Below are positions 1-9,640 of a stretch of 64,000 bases of DNA, in pieces. The notes beneath the pieces were generated by a model. That model searched no databases. It saw only the letters and a program-made list of their open reading frames with translations, and was not told the DNA's origin. The stretch is from Psococerastis gibbosa (lineage: Eukaryota > Arthropoda > Insecta > Psocodea > Psocidae): NCBI GenBank assembly GCA_963971405.1, contig OZ020489.1, forward strand, positions 46,082,510 to 46,146,509, in the 5' to 3' direction. The first letter of the stretch is position 1; the number at the start of each line of letters is the position of its first letter. A program made the translations under genes and the position numbers.

Positions 1-66
1 TCCAGCCAGTTCCAGCTTCCAGCCAGTTCCAGTTCCAGCCCATTCCAGTTCCAGTTCCAGCCTCCA
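1..66 (+). repeat. TTCCAG-type hexamer repeat at the element 5' side
   Basis: Imperfect repeats of TTCCAG/CCAGTT fill the left edge. The gag frame is open through them to position 3 with no stop and would encode a Gln/Pro/Phe/Val-rich stretch. No ATG in that frame is seen before 207, so this may be untranslated leader or part of a longer Gag whose start is outside the window. Confidence 0.6.
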
Positions 67-206
67 GAACGTCTCATCCGGCCATAGGCGGTGGAAACCA
101 CCCCGGAGCAGCTACATTCACCGCAGCAGCACAGCCACAACCATTGCAGCTACAACCGCTACAGCTACAACTGCTACAGCCACCTACACCCACGGCTACA
201 ACCAAG

Positions 207-974
207 ATGACAGGCCCTCCTAGTACGATGGCAGTCTCGGTCAAGCTTCCACCCTTCTGGACACAGTCGGCCAACCTGTCACCGGCACTGTGGTTCACTC
301 AAGCGGAGGCTCAGTTCGCACTTGCTGGGGTCACAATGGAAACGACGAAATATTACCACGTCCTTTCAGCGCTCGACCAAAGTACCCTCAGCGAGATCTC
401 AGATTTGTTAGCTGCCCCAGTACCAGTAAACCCATACACTGAGCTAAAAACGCAATTAATCCAACGAATGAGTCTTCCAGCAAGCAGTCGCATTCAGCTA
501 CTAATGTCGGAAGACATAGGGGACAAAACTCCCAGCTCTTTTCTCCGGAGACTGCGGGCCCTCACAGAGAAAGCCATATCAGACTCGGTTTTACGCACCA
601 TTTGGACGTCTCGCCTCCCGCACGCTATACAATTGGCAATCATCGGTCATGATCACCTGTCACTAGGTGACGTCGCGAACCTCGCCGACAAGATGGCCAC
701 CATCAATTCAGCAACACGTGACCGGATTCATGAGTGCACAATGGCCCCTGTGGACCTATTGAAGACGTTAACAGAGAACGTCGCGGCTCTACAGGCACAG
801 TTCGCCGACAGATACGGACAACGTGCCACACAGCCACGGTTCCAGCGCCAGTTCCGTTCACCAGCGCCTAAACAAGACCCAACTTGGTGTTTTTACCACC
901 AAACCTATGGGAGGAAGGCCAGAAAGTGCCAGCAGCCATGCAGATTTCCGAAAAACGACGATCGCAGCCAGTAA
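207..974 (+). CDS. gag: Gag of CsRn1-like Ty3 retrotransposon
   Basis: This is the structural capsid/nucleocapsid protein that packages element RNA in cytoplasmic particles. I chose the first in-frame ATG (207), giving about 255 residues; the frame itself is open to the left window edge. The N-terminal part contains a capsid-like stretch beginning KLPPFW with a [12 protein letters not shown] motif, typical of arthropod CsRn1-type Gags. The C-terminus has a zinc knuckle of the form C-x2-H-x9-C-x3-C (Cys228, His231, Cys241, Cys245), the unusual CHCC type rather than CCHC. The stop is TAA at 972-974. The last 90 bases overlap the pol frame, which lies in the -1 frame, so Pol is presumably made as a Gag-Pol fusion by frameshifting. 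Upstream of residue 1 the frame encodes a low-complexity Gln/Pro-rich extension that may or may not be translated. Confidence 0.85.
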   Translation: MTGPPSTMAVSVKLPPFWTQSANLSPALWFTQAEAQFALAGVTMETTKYYHVLSALDQSTLSEISDLLAAPVPVNPYTELKTQLIQRMSLPASSRIQLLMSEDIGDKTPSSFLRRLRALTEKAISDSVLRTIWTSRLPHAIQLAIIGHDHLSLGDVANLADKMATINSATRDRIHECTMAPVDLLKTLTENVAALQAQFADRYGQRATQPRFQRQFRSPAPKQDPTWCFYHQTYGRKARKCQQPCRFPKNDDRSQ

Positions 975-3900
975 AGGCAGGGCCTGCCTGCGCCACTACA
1001 CACCTGCTTAAAACCTCACATCGCCTTCTTATCACGGACCCTTGCACCAAGATACGTTATCTCATTGACACAGGGTCCGACATCTGCGTTTTTCCACGTG
1101 CCCGTCTCAACCTACCGCTCCGTCGTACTCAACTCGAGCTGACTGCCGCCAATGGCACAATCATCAATACGTACGGAACAACAGCTCAACAACTGGACCT
1201 GGGATTACGACGCAGTTTCCGTTGGAATTTCATCATTGCCGATGTCACGCAACCCATCATCGGTGCAGACTTTCTCGCAGCCTCTAATTTGCTGGTGGAT
1301 CTCCAGAACTCAAAGCTGATCGACGGGACAACGCATCGCAAGGCGAACCTGTGTCAAAGCCCCTCCAAGCAACCTAGCGTTTCTACCTTAACAATACCGC
1401 ACAGTACCCCGGCCAGTCTAAAAGTAATAATTGAGGAGTTTAGCGACCTCACGCGGCCGAGACAACCCACAGACCAGGTCAAACACTCCACGGTCCACTA
1501 CATTAGAACGACAGACGGACCTCCCGTCTCCGCTCGCCCACGCCGGTTGGCCCCGGACAAGTTTATTATCGCCAAAAAGGAGTTCAACGACATGATCCAG
1601 ACCGGCGTATGTCGTCCGTCCGACAGCCCATGGGCCTCACCATTACACCTAGTACCTAAAAGCGACCATTCATGGCGCCCATGCGGGGACTACAGACGGC
1701 TCAATGCTCGAACAATTCCTGACGCGTACCCAGTCCGCCACATCGCAGATTTCAGTGCAGAATTGCGAGGAAAAACCGTATTCAGCAAAATAGACCTGGT
1801 CAAAGCATTCACCCAGATACCAGTTTCCAATGGTGACATTCCAAAGACAGCAATAAATACTCCGTTCGGCCTTTTCGAATTCCCATTCATGACATTCGGT
1901 CTTCGCAATGCTGCTCAAACCTTCCAACGCTTCATGGATAACATCCTACGCGACCTCCCGTGGGCATATTCATACATCGACGACGTACTGGTTGCATCGA
2001 GTGATAAGCAGGAGCACGAATCACACCTACGTCAACTCTTCCAACGATTCCGAGAATATGGCCTAGTCATTAATCCTAGCAAGTGTACCCTCGGCGTTGG
2101 GTCAATCAGCTTTCTTGGTTACCTCGTGTCAGCAGAAGGCACACAAGCCCTACCAGACAGGGTAAAGGCACTCACTGAATACCCTCTTCCAAAGACATTC
2201 AAAGATCTACGCCGTTTCCTTGGCATGATTAACTACTACCGCCGGTTCCTACCAAATGCAGCCAACGAACAAGCACCACTCAACACGTTGTTATCTGGAG
2301 ACAAGGTAAAAGGGAACGCTACGATACCATGGACAACAAAGCTTACCGAAGCTTTCAGCTCATGCAAACACAGTCTGGCACGCATCACCCTACTCGCGCA
2401 TCCAGATCATACGGCTCCGATTGCACTAGTCACAGATGCATCAGACACCAGTATCGGAGCTACAGTCCAACAACGGATCAACGATCATTGGCAGCCATTG
2501 GCATTCTTCTCGCAGAAACTTAAAGAAAACCAACGAACATGGTCCGCCTACGATCGCGAATTGCTTGCGGTACACGACGCCATTCGTCATTTCCGTTACC
2601 TGCTAGAAGCGCGCGCTTTTGTCGTGTATACCGATCACAAACCGTTGACGCACGCTTTTCAGAATCCAAAAACAAGTTGCTCACCTCGCCAAATGCGGCA
2701 AATGGAATTCGTCTCTCAATTCACCACGGACATCCAATACATCGCTGGGCAGGACAACTTGGCCGCTGATGCATTCTCAAGAATCGAAGCAATCTCTACT
2801 CCCGTATCTCCTGAGCAACTTTCTTCTGCTCAGAAAGACGACAGAGAACTCAAAGAGCTTCGGTCCAGTAGAAAGACGTCCCTCATCCTCGTTGATGTTC
2901 CCATTCCGGGCTCTGATTCAGTCCTTACGTGCGATTCTAGTCAAGACATACAACGCCCATTTGTGCCCAAACCATTACGTCGACAACTTTTCGAGCACCT
3001 ACACAGCCTACATCACCCAGGAATAGCAGCGTCTGCTAACCTGGTTGCCCAACGCTACATATGGCCTTCTATCCGTAAGGATTGCCGCGCTTGGGCTCGT
3101 CTGTGTGTCAACTGTCAATTGTCCAAGATACATCGACACACCCTCACTGCGATTGGAACCTTTACTCAGCCTGACCGACGGTTTCAGCACATACACCTCG
3201 ACATTGTAGGCCCATTACCACCGTCGGAAGGCTACACGTATTTGTTAACACTCGTTGACCGTTTCACGCGATGGCCGGAAGCCGCTCCTATGATGAACAT
3301 CACCGCCGAAAACGTCGCCAGAACCCTCATTTCCTGCTGGATCAGCCGGTTTGGGTGCCCGGAGACAATTACTACAGATCGCGGCCGACAGTTTGAGAGC
3401 CATTTGTTTGCTGACCTGGCCCGATTATGCGGATTTCACCATGCACGGACTACCAGTTACCACCCTGCATCCAACGGCATGGTAGAGCGTATGCACCGCT
3501 CACTCAAAGCCTCCATTATGTGTCATGCCAATGACAAATGGACGGAAGCCCTTCCGCTAGTTTTACTGGGCATGCGCGCCACTCTTAAGAAAGATCTTCA
3601 AGCTTCTCCAGCAGATCTGGTCTATGGTGAACCATTAAAACTACCAGGACAGATGCTGACAACTCCTCCTTCAAATCAGAGTCCGGCGGACACTCTCATC
3701 TCACTTCGAAGGAAATTCGACTCACTACGCCCCACTCGCGTCAAGAGACACGGGGCTCATCAAACATTCATCCCACAAGACCTTGCCAAGGCCACGCACG
3801 TTTTCGTGAGACAAGACCACGTCCGTGCTTCCCTCGAACGTCCTTATGCGGGACCATTCCCTGTGTTAAGTCGCACCGACAAAACAGTTACGATTTCAAG

Positions 3901-4147
3901 CCGCGGTCGTGCGGTTACTGTGTCAATGGACAGGGTCAAGCCGGCCTACATTAATGCCAGTACAGACGAACCGTCTCACCAGTCTACGATCAACCCCCCG
4001 CATCAGCATCCTGCTCAAGATAAACCTCAGGAGAAGGTCTCCTCACCACTTCCTGCCACTGACGTCGTGCCGACACCACCGACTCGCACCACTCGCTCAG
4101 GTCGTCACGTCCACGTTCCACGACATTTCTCCGACTTCCAGTCTTAG
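884..4147 (+). CDS. pol: Pol polyprotein (protease, RT, RNase H, integrase), CsRn1-like
   Basis: This polyprotein copies element RNA into DNA and integrates it. The frame is intact for about 1,087 codons. It opens at 872, and position 884 is only a TTG, so no independent start is evident; expression as a Gag-Pol fusion is likely. Domains in order, numbered from 884: aspartic protease with DTGSD at residue 62; reverse transcriptase with YIDD at 364-367; RNase H with a TDAS motif (Asp518) and a later YTDHKPL motif; integrase zinc finger with His707/His710-711 and Cys741/Cys744; integrase core Asp773, Asp832, Glu868, an exact D,D(35)E spacing. The C-terminus ends in an Arg-rich TRSGR stretch followed by HVPRHF, a tail common in this clade, and there is no chromodomain. 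All catalytic residues are present, so the enzyme set may be functional. Confidence 0.9.
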   Translation: MVFLPPNLWEEGQKVPAAMQISEKRRSQPVKAGPACATTHLLKTSHRLLITDPCTKIRYLIDTGSDICVFPRARLNLPLRRTQLELTAANGTIINTYGTTAQQLDLGLRRSFRWNFIIADVTQPIIGADFLAASNLLVDLQNSKLIDGTTHRKANLCQSPSKQPSVSTLTIPHSTPASLKVIIEEFSDLTRPRQPTDQVKHSTVHYIRTTDGPPVSARPRRLAPDKFIIAKKEFNDMIQTGVCRPSDSPWASPLHLVPKSDHSWRPCGDYRRLNARTIPDAYPVRHIADFSAELRGKTVFSKIDLVKAFTQIPVSNGDIPKTAINTPFGLFEFPFMTFGLRNAAQTFQRFMDNILRDLPWAYSYIDDVLVASSDKQEHESHLRQLFQRFREYGLVINPSKCTLGVGSISFLGYLVSAEGTQALPDRVKALTEYPLPKTFKDLRRFLGMINYYRRFLPNAANEQAPLNTLLSGDKVKGNATIPWTTKLTEAFSSCKHSLARITLLAHPDHTAPIALVTDASDTSIGATVQQRINDHWQPLAFFSQKLKENQRTWSAYDRELLAVHDAIRHFRYLLEARAFVVYTDHKPLTHAFQNPKTSCSPRQMRQMEFVSQFTTDIQYIAGQDNLAADAFSRIEAISTPVSPEQLSSAQKDDRELKELRSSRKTSLILVDVPIPGSDSVLTCDSSQDIQRPFVPKPLRRQLFEHLHSLHHPGIAASANLVAQRYIWPSIRKDCRAWARLCVNCQLSKIHRHTLTAIGTFTQPDRRFQHIHLDIVGPLPPSEGYTYLLTLVDRFTRWPEAAPMMNITAENVARTLISCWISRFGCPETITTDRGRQFESHLFADLARLCGFHHARTTSYHPASNGMVERMHRSLKASIMCHANDKWTEALPLVLLGMRATLKKDLQASPADLVYGEPLKLPGQMLTTPPSNQSPADTLISLRRKFDSLRPTRVKRHGAHQTFIPQDLAKATHVFVRQDHVRASLERPYAGPFPVLSRTDKTVTISSRGRAVTVSMDRVKPAYINASTDEPSHQSTINPPHQHPAQDKPQEKVSSPLPATDVVPTPPTRTTRSGRHVHVPRHFSDFQS
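950..956 (+). promoter_or_regulatory. Candidate -1 ribosomal frameshift heptamer G AAA AAC
   Basis: In the gag frame the codons read CCG AAA AAC, giving the near-canonical heptamer GAAAAAC 16 bases before the gag stop. The pol frame opens only at 872 (a TAA lies at 869-871), so the shift must fall within 872-974. The first position is G rather than A, which departs from the X XXY YYZ rule. A run T TTT TAC at 890-896 is a weaker alternative. Confidence 0.4.
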
Positions 4148-4156
4148 GAGGGGGGT
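4148..4156 (+). other. Polypurine tract of the Ty3 element
   Basis: GGAGGGGGGT directly follows the pol stop and lies two bases before the TGTGGGG start of the 3' LTR. That is the expected place of the plus-strand primer. Confidence 0.7.
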
Positions 4157-4158
4157 AA

Positions 4159-4545
4159 TGTGGGGACCACTTAGTCCCACATGTGTAATAACCAGTCTGC
4201 TTCCAGCTTCACCTTTTTCCCGGTAGATGGCGCTGTTCACATTCAGATAATTCAATATTCCTCAATCTTCCTTTTACGTATTTATTTCTCTTATTCAATA
4301 ATATCTTTAATCTACCCTCTGTGTCTCATCAGCTCCTTTAGCTGTGGACACAGAGTTGGTTTTTCTATATGGAAGCAGGCTGGATCAAATTCAATATTAA
4401 TTGTAAGCATGTATCGTTCTCGTCTCACAGCTCATATTGTAACCACTGTGTGTTAAATTACTCTAACTTGAGTCGAAGCACTGCAATACAAACCAATTCA
4501 AGTCTACACTGCCTATTCAATTGCATCGTCCTTCGACTAGCTACA
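4159..4545 (+). repeat. 3' LTR of the Ty3 element
   Basis: It starts TGTGGGGACC, with a short self-complementary opening (GGGGACCACTTAGTCCC). The end is placed at CTACA (4541-4545) because it gives a TG...CA LTR of about 387 bp. The 5' LTR is outside the window, so the right boundary is a guess; the left boundary is firm. Confidence 0.6.
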
Positions 4546-4635
4546 GGTCAATAGAATTTGGTATCCAGCCTTAAAGAAGACTACAGCAAAGAAACTGGTG
4601 TCATCATCCGGAAATCAGGTTGAGGTAGTAGGGAG

Positions 4636-4696
4636 CCAATCAGGAGCGAGGATGACTCCGCCTCCACCCCCCAACACCCCGCATCTTAGTATAAAT
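4636..4696 (+). promoter_or_regulatory. CCAAT - GC box - TATA promoter module
   Basis: CCAATCAG at 4636-4643, CTCCGCCTCCACCCC at 4656-4670 and TATAAAT at 4690-4696 are spaced like an RNA polymerase II promoter. A start about 30 bases after the TATA box would lie near 4720, so the transcript would carry the hammerhead-like motif in its leader. GC and TATA boxes recur in the minus-strand copy at 63247-63285. Confidence 0.5.
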
Positions 4697-4767
4697 TTCA
4701 GAGCACAACCTCCTGCCCTCACAGTCGCTGCTGAGCCTCCGAGATACAATCTTAGAAGTCTACGCAG

Positions 4768-4812
4768 TTCCACTGAAGATGTCGACCGCAGATGTTGACG
4801 AAACGTTTGGAA
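4768..4812 (+). ncRNA. Hammerhead-like ribozyme motif (minimal, Penelope type)
   Basis: Stem I pairs TTCCA (4768-4772) with TGGAA (4808-4812). The core is CTGAAGA (4773-4779) and GAAA (4800-4803). Stem II pairs GTCGAC (4781-4786) with GTTGAC (4794-4799) around loop CGCAGAT. Stem III is the two-base ACGT palindrome (4803-4806), and the predicted cleavage follows T4807. The deviation is one extra T (4780) between the core and stem II. Such short stem III hammerheads are thought to act as dimers. Self-cleavage is inferred, not shown. Confidence 0.5.
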
Positions 4813-4875
4813 GTTCACTTTCACTTCGACCACGGCCCATCAGCCCGGATTCTACTGGTTCCTCATGGATTCAGA

Positions 4876-5209
4876 TTGACTATCCATCTCTTCGTTCGGG
4901 CTCAGGTGAGGTGGTAAGCAATCCGTGTTTTAACGGACAACAGGTTGAAAGGGCACTTTTCCCATTACATGTATAGAGTAAAAAAATACACAACTTTTCA
5001 ACAATTCCAACAAAATGTAACCGACATGAATTTTCTCGTTAGATTTTTTTTTTTAATATTTTTTTAAGGGCGTTTGCAAGTTCTAACTTGCTTTTACGCC
5101 CGCCGCGTGTGGTTTTCCCTAGTTATATTTGGGTCATCAGACCAGAGGAGGAAATACACTTGCTGCAGCCGTTTTGTTTTCATTGTCGCTCAGAAGATCT
5201 GCGAGTGAT
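4876..5209. other. No gene recognised
   Basis: This is AT-rich sequence with a poly-T tract near 5046-5056. It may include the decayed end of the minus-strand relic that follows. No motif could be assigned. Confidence 0.4.
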
Positions 5210-6365
5210 ATTTGGGGTGGCCATGTGCGGTGTTGGGCAAGGAGGTGACAGTCGGACAGTCGGACATTCGGATGAACTGGTATATGATTGAAAGCGCGCA
5301 CTAAATCTAACTTAGAAAATATTGTTTCTCCAGCTAGCGCTGCAATGAAGTCGCACAAGTGAGAAATGTGTCCTGTCTAGTGTCTGGTACTGTAATAGCA
5401 TTCAAGTCTTTATAATCACCACATGGACGCCAACTGCCATCCTACTTGGGAACTAAATGTAACGGAGATGCCCAGGGGCTGTCACTCGGACGGCAAATGC
5501 CTAGTTTGACCATTTTGCAAAACTCCTCATGTGCCGCCTTGTATTATAGGTAGACGACGAACATTAGCAAATCCTGTAGTTTCAATGACGTGAGTCGTGT
5601 TATTGTGTGGTGGAGCAGTGAATGCGGGTGTTTCTTGGGTGAGTGCCGGAACTTTTTTTGATAATATCCGCAAACTTTAATTGCGAAAGTTCCGGCAGAC
5701 CTTGTGCAAATGTAATCTCAGCGATTGAGGAACATTGAGTGGTTGGATACACATGCATACCGTGTTTAATATCTACCACGAGACCGTAATGGTCGAGAAA
5801 ATCAGCACCGATCATAGGCGTATCTACTTCGGCAACGAGAAATTTCCATTCAAAATCCTTTGGAAACCCCAGTGAATAGCGCATCAGGAGTTGCTTTTTT
5901 GCCAAAGGTGCGTATCGTGGAACCATTGGCAGCGTAAAGGCGATGGTTGCAGGGCGATGTATGTGGAGAGCTCGTAGCAGGAAGGACTGAAATATCAGCA
6001 CCCGTGTCAATTAAAAACTTAATTTTAGAGGACGGGTCGGTAATGAATAAGTGGCGGCTGGTTGAGCGAGGAAGTTTCTCAGGAGTTAGGCTTTTGAAGG
6101 AACAGGGTTGGCGGCATGGCATTGGCGGGCGCCCTTTCCGTATGTCTGGTGATACCAGCAGAACAGGCCACCATTATTGCTGGGTTCCAGCACATGCTTT
6201 GTCCCAGGGTCCTTGTATGTTTCGGAGCTGCATGCTGCACGGCCCGAATTGCGGATACTTCCGCAGTAACAGTAAGAGAAGCAATTTGTGACGACATGGC
6301 TTTCAAACAGTCCTGGAATGATGTATTAGCAGAGGCGGCCTTAGGGGGTGGCGAAATAACATAGC
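5210..6365 (-). pseudogene. Decayed gag-pro-RT fragment of a second CsRn1-like Ty3 element
   Basis: Read on the minus strand from 6365 downwards, several frames together give a Gag tail, a knuckle of the same CHCC type (Cys-x2-His, then C-x3-C), then a protease with a DTGAD active site (around 6000-6010). After it comes a GADFL motif near 5805 and an RT start with motifs [16 protein letters not shown] and SKLDLVRAF (around 5255-5330). Frameshifts and stops break the reading frame at several points, and everything after the first RT blocks is missing. It is clearly a different, older copy than the element at 1-4545 and lies in the opposite direction. It is not functional. Confidence 0.8.
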
Positions 6366-6483
6366 ATTAAAAAGCATAAAACTAACTAAACATTAAAAAA
6401 AAATAATAATAATAACAGAACAAACTGCAATTATTTGGTTTTCATAATAAATTGGGGGTTTTTATAGGCAGGAACAACCTGAA

Positions 6484-7328
6484 AGAACCTGTCCGAGTTT
6501 ACTCGAACATACTTTCCAATTTATCAATTAGTAGATATAGAAAAGAAGTAATTTCATGGTAAATAATTTTCCTATGGTTAAAATTCAGGTATCTCGGGAG
6601 GGGAGGGGTTGTCCACCTGACGTCACTGGAGGTGAGGTAAATTCTAGATAGGTCAGACCAACACATTACCACACAGTAATAATAGCAGGGCACGCAACGC
6701 ATTTGAGTGTGAATTTTCTATAATTTCTTCAAAAATAATTTTTTGCACAGAAGTTTTGGGAAAACAACATGTTTGATTTTGTTACTCCATTGAACACCTA
6801 AAACATAACTGAAGGTAGAAATCATCGATAGAAAGGTTTCACAAAAAAATTATTTTTTAGTCATTTTTCATGAAAATTGAGTTATTTTTATTTTTTTACC
6901 CCCAAAAGCAAACTATCAAGGGGCAAGTGACCCCCGCATTTTATTAACAATAATAAGGGCTACAATATATGTGAATTGAAATGAAATCGTTGGAGCCGTT
7001 TCAGAGAAATAATTTTTGTAGACTTTTTTTTTATTTTTTTGAAAATATCCCCCCAAATTAAGTTAGGCCAAAAAAAAAAATAGTCTCTAGGTATGATTTT
7101 TTTGAACCTACATGCCGAATTTCATCAAAATCGGGAGAGTAGTTTGCCCGGAAATAGATGAACAGACAGAGTGACAGACAGACAGACCGACAGACAGACA
7201 TTTCGTAAAAACCACTTTTTTTTGGTTCCTGGGACCTTAAAACCTGTAAATCCGTTGAAATCTCGGAGTCGTAAATTTCGACCATCACAAAGCTTTCCTT
7301 ATACTACGTATAAATTGGAAAGCAATAA
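6484..7328 (-). mobile_element. Family A interspersed repeat (INE-1/Helentron-like), short form
   Basis: In family orientation it begins TTGCTTTCCAATTTATACG with a hairpin (GCTTTCC...GGAAAGC), then GTCT/GACA microsatellite, an AT-rich body, a TGACGTCA site (6618-6625), and ends with ATAAATTGGAAAG-type sequence and the hairpin CGAGTTTACTCG before ACCGG-like ends. This copy lacks the central GGGTCCGGACCC module of the long form. It is noncoding. Confidence 0.75.
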
Positions 7329-7389
7329 CGCTGGTTTATCAACTTTTTGACGTAATCTCTATCGTTGCCACATGTGAGAAGTCTTTCTC

Positions 7390-7790
7390 TTATTGAAAAT
7401 TAATTACACAAACAAATTCAAGCTGTCACTGCTCTCAAAACCCAATTATTTCAAACCAATTTTTCTAAACTTTTTACCCTTTTTACCTTGCTGGCAGTTC
7501 GCTAGCCTACTTTTATCTAAATGCGTAAAACCCCACTATTTCAAGCCAATTATTCAAACTTTATCTCCCGATGGAGACCCCCGGGCCCCCCTTCTTTGCA
7601 ATTATATTCATCGCCAGGAAGATCTAACTTTTACTGCTCTCAAAATGCGTAAACTCCCATTATTTCAGACCTGTTTCTAAAAAAATTCACTCCCGGTTCC
7701 CCCCTTTTTTGCAATTGTATTCATCGCCTGTAAAATCTAAATGTTACTGCTATCAAAATGAGTAAAATCCCACTATTTCAGGCATATGTT
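7390..7790 (-). repeat. Family B tandem units
   Basis: Three to four degraded units of roughly 90-110 bp each contain AAAACCCCACTATTTCAGGCC and a GGGAGACCCCCGGGCCCCCC block. The same units recur in the window on both strands. They are noncoding. Confidence 0.65.
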
Positions 7791-7874
7791 TTCAAAGCAT
7801 CACACCCCTCCTTCGGGTCACATGCGCAAAGGACACCAAGGTCATTAATATAAAGGTAAAAACGTAAAAACTGG

Positions 7875-7984
7875 CTAACCGTTTTCGCCGACGCATCCGA
7901 AAATGGCATAGCCTGCTGCGCCTATCTGGTGTCTTCTGACGTACCAGGCTCCAGCTGCTGCTCCAGCAATCTTCTCTTGAGAAA
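7875..7984 (+). pseudogene. BEL/Pao RNase H fragment
   Basis: The translation contains an FADASENG motif followed by ACCAYL, the pattern of the BEL/Pao RNase H region (compare MCDSSQ at the same place in the full element at 53-58 kb). About 35 codons are open with no other domain nearby, so it is a short isolated relic. A TTCTA repeat follows. Confidence 0.45.
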
Positions 7985-8234
7985 TACACGGTTTTCAATT
8001 AATTCTATTCTATTCTATTTTGTGTGTTGATGTTGTGTCCGGCAAAAGAATGAAGTAGGCCTATTTTTATATTTTTAATTTCATATGTGAAATGGGTATT
8101 ATTATTCTTGTACACAAGGGAGGAAACAGGGAACAACTTAGGAATTGGAGAGATGGAGACTAATATCTTTTACATGCTCATTATCTAAAATTCTACAAAG
8201 TGCAATGAAAAAATAAAAAATTTCCAAGACGTGC

Positions 8235-8300
8235 ATGGAATAGCCAAGCTGGTAGAGAACTAGACTCTGAAACGGAAGGTTCATGTTCGAACTCGAACCC
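8235..8300 (+). repeat. tRNA-like head, probably a SINE fragment
   Basis: TAGCCAAGCTGGTAGAGAA resembles an RNA polymerase III A box, and GTTCGAACTC about 45 bases later resembles a B box. No closed acceptor stem is found, so a working tRNA is unlikely. Confidence 0.35.
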
Positions 8301-8829
8301 AACTCTACTGCCTCACCTCACCGCCATCCCAAATAAACGACTAGTTATCAACTCTGCCAGTCCTCAGGCCTCATATTGCCTCTAGTGTAACAAACCCCTT
8401 TAGCTAGTAAAATACTATGGAAAAAACCGGCTTTATTGTGTCATTAATTGGTGTTGCCCCAGGGCCAATAGTGAAACGGTACATGACAAAATCAAAAAAT
8501 GAAGTAAACAAAGGTTGGGAGGGGGTAACACTAACCACAGGATGGGCAGACATATGGGTTTAACACGATGAGTAATGGCGGGGTTTACAAGCCATGTATT
8601 ATTTCGATAACGTACAGCCGAATATTGCTTACTAAATATAATTTATTGCCCCTCCCTTCCTCTCCTATCTCCATACACATAAATTTTACCCCATTTTTCC
8701 TCTTTTATAATATTTAATCTCCTCCCACCGCAGCCGTCGTATTTTACGTCCTCTCAGTCTGACTCCATTTTACCCCACAAAATTTATTTTTCTACACAGC
8801 AGAAATTCTGTGTGCCTGTACTTGCTATT
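8301..8829. other. No gene recognised
   Basis: Unassigned sequence with mixed composition. No open frame with recognisable motifs was found, and no strong repeats other than homopolymer runs. Confidence 0.4.
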
Positions 8830-8962
8830 GTGCGAGGTTCTTGACAAAACTTTCCGTTCCTGGAACCTCAAATCGTGTCAATCCACTAAAATCCGGAAAT
8901 GGAAAATTTCAACCATCACAAGGCTTTCCTTATACTAGTAGTATGAATAAATAGGAAAGCAA
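8830..8962 (-). repeat. Family A 5'-end fragment
   Basis: It matches the segment from 'GTTCCTGGAACCTC' through 'CACAAGGCTTTCCTTATACTA' to 'GGAAAGCAATAA' of family A, read on the minus strand. The rest of the element is absent. Confidence 0.6.
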
Positions 8963-9254
8963 TAATATGAAGATGAATAATTTTGAGTACCGTAGGTAAG
9001 TTACAAGTTTGCAGCATATGGGCAGTGCACAGTTGCATAGTTTGAAAACTGCAGATTTACATCGCCATGGAATCGCAAAATTTCATGCTTGTTTGATGGC
9101 CAGCGAATAAAAGGAAACAGTACGGGGGAACCTGTACGTGTTTGCTTATTTATCAATTATTATACAATAGGTAAATAAATAAATAAGCTTATGTGTTGCC
9201 AACGGACAAAGTCAGAAAACGACATCACTTACAATAAAACACATGTATTTATAT

Positions 9255-9392
9255 CGATGAACAGACAGACAGACATTTTTTAAAAACTTTTTTGGGTTCA
9301 AAACTTGTAATTCCGCTGAAATCTCGGAATCGAACATTTTGACCATCACAAAGACTTTCTTATACTGCGTATAAATGGGAAAGCAATAACGT
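9255..9392 (-). repeat. Family A 5'-end fragment abutting a hammerhead-type repeat
   Basis: It carries the GACAGACA microsatellite and the terminal GGGAAAGCAATAACG end of family A. The next repeat (9393 onwards) begins directly at its terminus. Confidence 0.65.
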
Positions 9393-9640
9393 CATCACCC
9401 GGAAATGAGGTTGAGAAAGCAGGGTGCCAATTAGGGACTCAGCTTGCTGTAAATTTCGGTGCACATCCCCTTGGCCAACCAGTTGCTGCTCACCCTCCGA
9501 GATACAATCTTAGAAATATACGCATTGCCACTGAAGATGCCAACCGCAGATACGGATGAAACGTACGGTTATACGCTTTCAGATTGACCACGGCCTATCA
9601 TCACGGTTTCTACTGCTTCATCAAGGATTTGAGAATTCTT
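9393..9640 (+). mobile_element. Penelope-like terminal repeat, copy 2 (decayed)
   Basis: Alignable with copy 1: CCAATTAG, the GAGATACAATCTTAGAA block, CTGAAGA (9531-9537), GAAAC (9558-9562) and GACCACGGCC. The GC box is lost and the TATA box has become TGTAAAT. Both hammerhead stems have mismatches, so this copy is probably inactive. Confidence 0.6.

Larger units (their letters stand above)
1..4545 (+). mobile_element. Ty3-type LTR retrotransposon, CsRn1-like clade, 5' end outside window
   Basis: The order gag, protease, reverse transcriptase, RNase H, integrase, polypurine tract and LTR is that of Ty3/mdg4 elements. The Gag knuckle has the CHCC pattern known from the CsRn1 clade (named from Clonorchis, also found in insects). 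Both reading frames are free of stops, so the copy looks recently active. Only the 3' LTR is inside the window, so LTR divergence and target duplication cannot be judged. Confidence 0.85.
4585..4875 (+). mobile_element. Penelope-like terminal repeat with promoter and hammerhead-like motif, copy 1
   Basis: It is related over most of its length to 9393-9640 (+) and 63085-63290 (-), with fragments at 13718-13756 and 17800-17962. It contains a CCAAT box, a GC box, a TATA box and then a hammerhead-like fold about 70 bases downstream, followed by a conserved block containing GATTCTACTGGTTC. Minimal hammerheads in long terminal repeats are established for Penelope-like elements. The assignment to that group is inferred, because no Penelope reverse transcriptase is seen in the window. 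Confidence 0.55.

Noticed and set aside
884-886. Independent start codon for pol
   Set aside because: The codon is TTG, and the frame opens 12 bases earlier without ATG; expression by frameshift from gag is more plausible.
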